From NCBI GenBank assembly GCA_029204225.1, contig CM055096.1:29878995-29942994 (forward strand): DNA of 64,000 nt, given 5' to 3'. Of the stretch, positions 53,561-61,703 are shown one piece after another (the first letter of the stretch is position 1; the number at the start of each line of letters is the position of its first letter). The notes under the pieces are model-generated. The model saw only the letters and a program-made list of their open reading frames with translations, was not told where the DNA came from and searched no databases. Position numbers and translations under genes: made by a program. This DNA is from Diphasiastrum complanatum. Lineage: Eukaryota; Streptophyta; Lycopodiopsida; Lycopodiales; Lycopodiaceae.

Positions 53561-53768
53561 TGCATTTTCTGTCGAAAATGAGGGGGCTTTTTGTAGAGAG
53601 AGAAAACTCGACACTATTGTCAGCTCCGTGTATTTCTCCAGACAGTGTAAAACACTTGTAATTCTGCAGACTGTATAAAAACACGGAAAAATCCGCAAAA
53701 CTAGATAAACAGTTGGATGAAGATTAAAAATTGATTAGTCGATTAGTAGGAAGGAGAATAATCCAACA
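53561..53768 (-). repeat. Short copia LTR (3' LTR of a lost element)
   Basis: TGCATTTTCT to AATCCAACA, 208 bp, followed by the minus-strand purine tract (CTCTCCCTTA on the plus strand) and RNase H. Confidence 0.6.
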
Positions 53769-53988
53769 CTCTCCCTTAATCTTAATCCATGAATGCCTTG
53801 ACTTTTAAACTTAGTGCTGCACAGAACTTCTTGTGTGCATCCAAGCTTAATGCTTTAGTAAAAATATCTACTGTCATATCTTGCGTTCGACAATACTGCA
53901 ATCTGACCTCTTTGTCGAGAACTTTGCTTCTGACATAGTGATACTTCAGTTCAATGTGCTTACTCCTTGAATGAGTTCTATAGATCAT
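53769..53988 (-). pseudogene. Copia RNase H end
   Basis: 'HSRSKHIELKYHYVRSKVLD' and 'QDMTVDIFTKALSLDAHKKF' are the last ~60 residues of a copia polyprotein, with the purine tract right behind the stop. The rest of the element has been replaced on the right by a gypsy fragment. Confidence 0.85.
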
Positions 53989-54140
53989 CCGGAATCAGAC
54001 AGTCAAACGAAAAGGACCAATCAGATGATGGAGGATATGCTTCGAGCATATGTGAGCTATCGGCAGTCTGATTGGGAACAGTACCTTCCATTGGTGGAAT
54101 TTGCATATAACAGTGCAAAACATTCAGCGATTAACTAAGT
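53969..54140 (+). pseudogene. Gypsy integrase fragment
   Basis: Plus strand: 'HPESDSQTKRTNQMMEDMLR', then 'YRQSDWEQYLPLVEFAYNSA' and 'KHSA'. It matches the chromovirus integrase segment around the catalytic Glu (E reads K here). It overlaps the end of the copia fragment by some 20 bp. Confidence 0.85.
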
Positions 54141-54399
54141 CAAGTGTTATTTGTATACCCGGATGTCTTGCGCATGGACTATCATGACACTCATGCAAGT
54201 TTTGGGCCCTTACAGTGTCATTCTCCAGTACACACACCTTTCCTTTACGAAACAAAATCTTGTTTCGAATTAGGAAATCCGTTTCAGTCTTGGACCTGAA
54301 GATAGGGTGCTATGTCTTGTTGATTTACTTGGTACTTTGGATTGGGTTAAGATTTACCTGGATTTTGTTAAGAAAAAAGATCCCCGGTCTAATGTGGAA

Positions 54400-56110
54400 A
54401 CGCTTTTTGGTAATATTGCTGTGATACAAAAAATTTACAAGAAGGGGAAAATTTTTTAACCTATATATCAGAAAGCTTTTGATTGTCTTGAAGGGAAAAA
54501 GAAAATGGTGTCGCTTCTACTGAGATTGCCACTTTTCCTATACTTGATGCACCCTTATCTCCACACCCGCTAGTCTTTGTTGAGGATCTTGATGAAGTTA
54601 GCACATCACAGCTTGAACAATTCTCTCTAGAAATTTGTGACATTCGTGACCTATCAACTTATGAATTTTGCCAATCCAAAAGTTGCCAAATCCCTATGTT
54701 TCCTGGTCATACGATCAAATTCAAATCTGCCCTCACATCTTTCAAACCCTAAAGCCTTCCCACTGTAAATTTTCTTGCTCCCATATCTATTGAGCTCTGG
54801 ACTTTGCTTACTCACCTCACAAAAAAATAAGTACAAACCTGTAAACTTGCTGCTCTGCATAAAAACTCTTCTCTTGAGACCCCAATTACATTTGATACCA
54901 TCATACGTATGAACAAGTTTGAGCCTTCTCGTTGTCCTTTTGAGCAAACTTGGGCCAGAGTCAGAGGACACTTTGAAACTGCTTCAACTGTATGCATCTC
55001 CATCAAGCCCACATACAGAATTGGAAAAGACCTTTCTTCAAATGTGGTTGTGGTGATAAATGCAAAAGTAACTCCTCTGTCATTTGTTTTGACCATGTCG
55101 TTTGGTTCATGATAAACAATCTCAACAAATTCTTTCCTGGTGCTTCTCTGCAAAACCAAGTCAATGCCTTCTTCCTTTGGCTACATAAGCCAGCTAGAGA
55201 CATGGTCAAAGCCCATCTTACTTTTCTTTTTATCTGCCAGCACATGCTTGATGCCTCTATTGAGCTATACAAACCCTAATGCCAAACTACTTGCCAACCT
55301 GGGTGACGTAGAAGATATTCGTGAAATTGAACGTCTCTTCAAAAGACCTAGTTTTTCTACCATTCAAGACAAGTATTTCCAAAATCGCAACAAAAGAAAT
55401 GGCTCTTTGAACCTCAACAATCCTTCTTCAGTTATTTCTGAGCAAGGCATGTATAAGAAAAAGAAGTTTACTACTAAAGGAAATGATAAACAAGACTCAA
55501 AAAATGACCTACCGGCAGGGATTGACCTGGATGCAAGATTTTGGAAAAAAGAGAAAGATCATCACCAATTTAGTCGAACGACTTCAACTCAGTACTTGCA
55601 ACAACACAGGGAAGCTTTTCTTACACTTATGATATCGTAATAGCATTTTTGAGACTATCCATGTAAAGCAGTTTTATGATCACATCTTACATCATTTATT
55701 TGATATTGTTCACGACTATTTTCATGATATTACATTCGGCTAGTCTTATCTTCCTGATGTCAAGCATGAGTGAACTGTCATTTTGACATATTCTATGATT
55801 TTGAGATTGAAACAATGCAACATTGCTCTTGTTCTACATACAAACATTTTAAGAATTTTATTTCGAACAAATTTGGTCATGTTGTGTCTAATGGAATCAT
55901 TAGAAGCACCTTCTTGAGAGAAACTTTGGAAAAAGGCTTGAATCATATCATTCCTCAAGTAACAGACATTAATAGTATTGCTTCTAAACTCTATCATGGT
56001 TGGTTTAAACTCATGAAATTATTACTTGAAAATAATAGTTTAGACAAGGATACTATTGATAAGCATGCTTTATTTTGTAAACAAGATGCCCTAAAATTTC
56101 TTAGGAACCA
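54400..56110 (+). pseudogene. Long decayed ORF of unknown family
   Basis: A region mostly open across about 560 codons with a handful of stops and shifts. Visible segments: 'FPILDAPLSPHPLVFVEDLD', 'FPGHTIKFKSALTSFKP', 'CPFEQTWARVRGHFETAS', 'GCGDKCKSNSSVIC' (cysteine-rich), 'GDVEDIREIERLFKRPSFST', 'LPAGIDLDARFWKKEKDHHQ', 'LRETLEKGLNHIIPQVTDIN' and 'IDKHALFCKQDALKFLRNH'. Codon-level patterning says it once coded. The GLNH-I-P phrase loosely recalls N-terminal parts of some non-LTR or Penelope-like retroelement proteins; this is a guess. No polymerase motif is present. Confidence 0.4.
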
Positions 56111-56111
56111 C

Positions 56112-56180
56112 ATTGGACGGAGGAGGCCCTAAAGGCTTTCTAGAAGCTTAAAGATGCATTGGCCTCATTGACATGAGAGA
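56112..56180 (+). pseudogene. Gypsy RT/RNase H junction fragment
   Basis: Reads 'HWTEEALKAF' stop 'KLKDALASLT', which matches the W.EEAEKAFE.LK.AL.S linker between RT and RNase H in gypsy elements. Only about 20 residues. Confidence 0.55.
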
Positions 56181-56357
56181 TTGCAGATTATTCTTCTTCC
56201 ACTATGTGTCCCTATTTGTTGCATGGAACTTCTCAGTTATGTAATCCTAGCATAAGTTTAGAGAGCTACTAGATTATTTTTAAGCTTTTTTTAGTTCAAG
56301 GTGGAGAATGTGAATATCATGTTCTTCCCCATTATATGTTCTTCCCCATTATATCTC

Positions 56358-56360
<3 letters not shown>

Positions 56361-56426
<66 letters not shown>
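56361..56426. repeat. (GA)n microsatellite
   Basis: About 33 uninterrupted GA units. Confidence 0.98.
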
Positions 56427-56428
<2 letters not shown>

Positions 56429-57930
56429 TGTGCTCCATTCATACATCTATAATTACTCATACCAATAGAGCCGTTGCAAATGAGAACCAAGCTCAAGCTA
56501 AAAGGTTATCTTAACTTTGAAGAGTACACCCAACTTGAATCCCAAAAGCTAGAGGCTCAAGCTATAAGATTATCTCGCCTTAGAAGTTTGCATTCCACTT
56601 GAATCCCAAAAATATTCACACTTGCATTTTGTTATTTTTTTTCTTGAATACACATGCACCTTATTGTTAAGGCCTTTGACCTATTTTAAGGCATTGTTCT
56701 TTTAACTTTGACAAATCTTCATTGACCACAAAAGAAAAGGCTATCAAGTGGCAATGAAGCATGCCAATCTACCCTCCACACAAAGGTAATTTACTTTTAA
56801 CCTTATAAAACAAAAAGTGAAGGGAATCCTCTCACGACATACAAGACCAAAAAATAAACCCAAGTGATCATGACTCTCTAAATTCTCGGAGTGAAATATG
56901 TTTTCATTTAAAAAACTAATATTGTAAGTGTAAATTTGAAAGTTATGCAGGCTTATTAAGTGCATAAACATGAACATAAGACTGCCGAATAACAACACTT
57001 GTGTAGATTGCCAAGATGCTGCTTCTTTTTGCAATATCAAACCTTCAAATGGAAGCAAAAATGTCAGGATGAAAGTCATTAATTTGAGTTTGTGCTGCCT
57101 TCGAAAAAAACATGCTGATAAGCATAACGGTGGGGTAAAGGTATATATATGCTCAAGCTAGTTTCTAGGCAACCGCTACTGAATTGCACTGAATGCTCCA
57201 CAGTACTCTGCTAAACGTGTGTGTGAGCTACAATCACCAACTCCCTTGATCATCCTTCTCCATTGGCTGACTCAACTCCAATGCTTCTACACTCCGTTGA
57301 TAGATGAAGCTGGCCTTGCCACTTGCTAAGTATATATTCTAGCAAGTATTCTCACTTTGGATGTATGCTCATCTATAGAGCATAACTAGTGCAGGCTCAG
57401 GGCCCACTTAATGGTACAGGTGTGATGGAGAGATTCATGCTCTTGGCTCCCCCATGCTGCATGTTGCAATACCAAAAATAGGGTTTCTATGCAGGAGATA
57501 GAAGATTAATAAGGATTTTTTACTGAGAACAACTGGTGAGCTGAATAAAAAAGATAATCAACTTGAAGAAATAGATGGATGGATATAACTTTACTATGTG
57601 ATATTTTTATCTGTTGCAAATTTTTTAGATCACACAACCTGAGGATGTGGACCGTACTGTATTTCCAGTGAATTTATACTAGCACCATGGAGTATACTAG
57701 TTTTTGTCGCAGCTTCACTTTTCTACCACACTATGTATGCATGCACACTTCATGTTCCGATCTCTGTGACTATGCCTTTGCGTGGAAATATCTCTTTCAA
57801 GAATTCTTCCCCGCACATCCTGTACGGCCAGTATTCTCCCTTTGTCTCGTTTTTGAATGTTCATCACTTGTTTTCCAGCTCCGTGTTGAGAATTGCTTGT
57901 AATCAGTAACGCATCAGCTGCTCATGATAG
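56427..57930. other. Intergenic sequence
   Basis: Two similar phrases about 60 bp apart (56,500-56,600: 'aggttatcttaactttgaagagt.cac.cacttgaatcccaaaa'). Short frames only, none recognised. Confidence 0.4.
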
Positions 57931-57937
57931 ATATCCA

Positions 57938-57945
57938 TATAAATA
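57938..57945 (+). promoter_or_regulatory. TATA box
   Basis: TATAAATA, 93 bp before the ATG at 58,038, a suitable distance for a short 5' UTR. A second TATA-like TATAAAT-run follows at once. Confidence 0.5.
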
Positions 57946-58037
57946 TAAATAAATGTATCTGTATATGCTCATAAATAAACTACAAGCTCTTCCAACTAAC
58001 ATTACTCAGGAATAGTTCATTTCGAGCCAGCTTCACC

Positions 58038-58361
58038 ATGAGCATAACTTCTTACTTGCTTGTAGTTCTCGGCGCATTCACCTTTATCCACGCTGTAGTA
58101 AAGCCTGTGCGATGTGCCGTGCCTTATCTTGGAGACAGCTCACAACAGTTGCCAAGGAAACTGGGAGCGATAGCCCAAAAAAGTCTCACGCACGTTGAAA
58201 ATTTGACGAAAGACGCTGATGCGCAGTTGGAGATGCATGAACGAATCTACAATCCTGAAGACATTCAATCGGCGCTGTTGTCCACAGAACAGTGGCATAC
58301 TCAAAGCAAGTGGATATTTCTACCCAAAGGACTAACTCCTCCTTCAGGACCCGCTTCCTGA
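58038..58361 (+). CDS. Small putative secreted protein
   Basis: 107 codons. Residues 1-27 form a signal peptide (hydrophobic core SYLLVVLGAFTFIHAVV, likely cleavage after RCA). The mature part is mixed-charge with 'AQKSLTHVENLTKDADAQLE' and 'HERIYNPEDIQSALLSTEQW', looking helical. The start context CACCATGAG is good and a TATA box lies 93 bp upstream. After 'FLPKG' the frame ends in TPPSGPAS, while another frame just behind reads 'QDPLPDLVLDAIEAAMFNI' to a stop at about 58,407, so a frameshift or a very short intron may have altered the end. I do not recognise the family. It is the best host-gene candidate with promoter features. Confidence 0.5.
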   Translation: MSITSYLLVVLGAFTFIHAVVKPVRCAVPYLGDSSQQLPRKLGAIAQKSLTHVENLTKDADAQLEMHERIYNPEDIQSALLSTEQWHTQSKWIFLPKGLTPPSGPAS

Positions 58362-60047
58362 TCTTGTCCTGGATGCAATCGAAGCGGCCATGTTTAACAT
58401 CTAAGAGCTAACTCCTTGCAGAAAAGTTCCTATACGAATTTTTTGCTCCTATGGGCGCGTTAACCAGGAGTTTAACTTTTCTGCGAATCTGTTTAGCCAT
58501 AAAGCTTGAACAGGAAGAAATCTTTGCTGTTTCGAGTAGCACAAAGGCTTTATTGAAACAGAAAGTTCAACTACAGCTTGTATATATATCCTACAAATAC
58601 CCAGTTGTGATAGGATCAGGTGGAGATTCTTTCTGCAACTAAAGAGGAGCTGTGTTGACAGAAATTCAGCTCAATTTGAAGCTCTATGCCAATGCATTTA
58701 TTTGAAACATAGAGGAAATGTTTCTCTTGAATGCCAATATTGCTCTGCCAAGTCCTTCACATAATTATTGCACATGATGAAAAGGTGCTTTCACTTTGAT
58801 CAGTTCAAGCTTCTTTATTATATTGATGCGTTAAGGCAAAATAATATATAATTTAATGTGTAGTTGGTGGCTGTATGATGGATCATGGAATCATTGGAAT
58901 GGAAAGAAATAAATATCTTTTTCATATGATAGAATAGGTACTATGCATGGTACTCTGTGGTGAGATTGAATGGCAAAATGCCAGTCCTAGGCCTTTTGCC
59001 ATTTAAATGAAGGGTACATTCAAATAATGCACTGTTCAAATGTGAAAGGAAAATAAATGGACATTCTTTGAGTTTAAAGGGAAATTTTTAGAAAGATACT
59101 TGTGAATAATTGTATAGATGATGGTTTAATTAAAAAATACTTTTTTTTATATGGTACTTATTTAATCAATGTATGATTTGAAAGGTGAAACTTGGGTTAT
59201 ACCCTTCAAAGCATATTTTTTTGAAGGGTAAAATTGTCATTCAATCTACAACATTGATGATCTTCATTGATGGTAGGTATAGCTACCATTATCCTCATCT
59301 CTTGGGGACACTTCGAGAGGAGGCCACAATATTGACAATGACACAATCATCAATGAAGACAAACTGAATGCGTAAGTTTTTGTTTGAATTTAACTAGATG
59401 ATATGTGATGCCGAATTCTACATTCGAACTCATATCGGCTTGGTATTCCATGCAAATCATATGTGAAGATATAATATTTTTTCTATTATACGCACCTCTG
59501 CATGCAATGTACAAAATAAATAGGAATCGATAGTACGGGCTTCCAATTTGAATCTTCTCAATCTCTTGATATTCATGTACTCCTTGTGATGTCTTTTGTT
59601 GTTTTAATGTAGTACAGACAAGGGTGCTTTGAATGAGAAACGTTGAACATACACTTTAACGTCTTTAGGTCTCTTGCCAGATGCCACTCTATGTTGAAAT
59701 TGCCAATGCTTGGAACACTAAGTGGAACTTCCTCCATGTGACTTCTAATGATGGCAAGATATCATGTTCTACTTAATATCCATGAGAGAATGTCATGGTC
59801 TTCTTTCAACACTTAGAAGATAGACAAAATATTGTTGTATCATAATATCAACATAGAAATGATTATATATAGAAACTGTAATAGAGCAACTATACTTTGA
59901 AAAGCTGCCAATAACCAAATATCAATCTCTGATTGAACATTGAAGTTGAGGCCTTGCGGGTGTTCTGAATTTAAAAGTGCTCCATTCATGACTGTAAGAC
60001 TCTCCCACAACTAGAAAACTCTGTGTTTATTAACGCAGAGTATCCAC
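58362..60047. other. Intergenic sequence
   Basis: Possible 3' region of the preceding gene at first (a 63-codon frame at 58,451-58,642 of no known family), then AT-rich sequence without domains. Confidence 0.4.
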
Positions 60048-60392
60048 ACGAGACTCGACACTTAGTCGATTTTTCGAGATTTTGTTTGCGTGGAACATCC
60101 ATGCGTGGATTATCCACGCCAAAACAAAATTGAACACGCCTCCGGCCAGTCCACCAGTGTTTTTCTGACACGGCGTCGAAAATTTTATCCACGCGTGGAT
60201 TATCCACGCAAAATTGAATTTTGAAAATTCCAGCAACTGTTTGGGAGAGAAGGTTGGCGGCGTCGGAAAGCAGTTTTAGCGTGGATAATCCACGCGTGGA
60301 TTATCCACACAAATTTCAGTTTGTTCATCGGACCGGACCGGAAGTTAAAGATATCCACGCGTGGATATCTTCTGCATGGATTATCCACGTAA
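60048..60392. repeat. Cluster of ATCCACGCGTGGAT palindromes
   Basis: At least ten TCCACG/CGTGGA half-sites in 345 bp, often paired as TATCCACGCGTGGAT and extended to GCGTGGATTATCCACGC: near 60,100-60,120, 60,188-60,210, 60,279-60,310 and 60,352-60,390. No ORF of known family. Confidence 0.85.
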
Positions 60393-60550
60393 TTTTTTTT
60401 TGCATGTTGATAATGACATGAAACTAGTTAGATAAATATATTTCTAAAGTGAATTATATTATGATGAGGCTTTTTCTTTTTTTTTGCATGTTGATAATGA
60501 AATGGAATCAGTTAAATAAATATTTTTCTAAAGTGAATTATATCATGATG
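60393..60550. repeat. Two tandem copies of an 84-bp unit
   Basis: 'TTTTTGCATGTTGATAATGA' to 'AAAGTGAATTATAT.ATGATG' repeats at a distance of 84 bp with few changes. Confidence 0.9.
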
Positions 60551-61061
60551 TTCCTAGATGATTGGGATTTTTTATGAGGCGACCACCTACTTTTATAAAA
60601 CAATTGACTTGAGCTACCAAGAGGGTAATTATGCATGATCTAAGGCTTTGATAGCCAGGAGTTTAGGGTATACCCTAATGGCACTCTACCTAATCTCATA
60701 TCCGAGATCATTTGATATGGATTGAGAGCTCATTTTGTACATACTTTGAGAGATTATCAAGAGATGGTGATTTTGGCAAGTTTGCTCTTTAATGAGGAAT
60801 TGATTAATGATGAATGTGATATTTTTTGTGTCTAATGAATAGATTTGAATCTGAACAAAGTATTATACTTTCCACGTGTGTGACAGGATGTGAAGATCAA
60901 TTATTTCTAGTTTTATTGTGGTGTTCAAAAGCTCTTGCCAATTAGATGCAAAATAGGTTGAATTGTGTGCTAGTTTTCTATCTATTAGATATAAGTGAAA
61001 CCTTTGATGTTTTTTCAAGGTTCTAGTATCCAAATGAGGTTCATAACCTTTGATTTTAACA
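60551..61061. other. Possible copia 5' LTR, limits unclear
   Basis: Ends ...TTTTAACA directly before a PBS at 61,062, so at least its right part should be an LTR. No matching copy is available to find the start. Confidence 0.35.
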
Positions 61062-61450
61062 TGGTATCAGAGCCCAAATGCAACCTTCAGGGCTCAAATA
61101 CAAGGAAGAGAGAAGCAATTACAAGTTGATGATTGTTTAATTTTTATTGCTCTTATTACTACCTTAAGTTTGATGATGTTCCTTCAAGTGTGAATGAAAC
61201 TATAGCAACAAAAGAGTAAATTGATGTAATGAAAAGTGAGTATATGATGCATTGTTTGAGATACTTGTAAAATTATTGATCCTCCATCAAAGATACAAAA
61301 TGTTACTGTTTGCAAATGGGTCTTTAAGATCAAGCTTAATCAAGATGGTAGTGTGAACAATTATAAAACAAGACTAGTTGCCAAGGGATATGCTCAATTC
61401 AAGGGGATTGTCTATGATGAAACACTTGATTTTGTCATAGTTTGTGGTGG
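61062..61450 (+). mobile_element. Copia deletion derivative: PBS joined to RT fragment
   Basis: TGGTATCAGAGCC (61,062-61,074) is followed within about 220 bp by RT sequence 'VCKWVFKIKLNQDGSVNNYK', 'TRLVAKGYAQFKGIVYDETL'. In a normal element gag, protease and integrase (about 3 kb) lie between. Homology ends near 61,450. Confidence 0.75.
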
Positions 61451-61703
61451 TGATTTCATTCACTCACATGCTTTTAGTGATTTACTGCCTTTGCAACATT
61501 TGTTAAGAAATGAGAATTTTCTAGGAACATGAAGCCGTACATCTATCTTCACCGACATTATCTCCAAAAAAATGGAATTGAAGTCAAACTATGTCTATTC
61601 TTTTCACTTATGTGACCATAAATGAGATTCTATTTTGGCTAAATAACAATCATTCGAAAGCATTGCCAGAATCAATTTCATTCAGAATTGCAATAATCAA
61701 TTT

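Noticed and set aside
53037-53684. Minus-strand frame of 215 codons
   Set aside because: It spans one copia LTR, an RT scrap in antisense and part of another LTR, so it cannot be a gene.
60048-60392. Possible origin of replication, because TTATCCACA-like words occur
   Set aside because: These resemble bacterial DnaA boxes, but the context is plant nuclear DNA and the words are by-products of the ATCCACGCGTGGAT palindrome.
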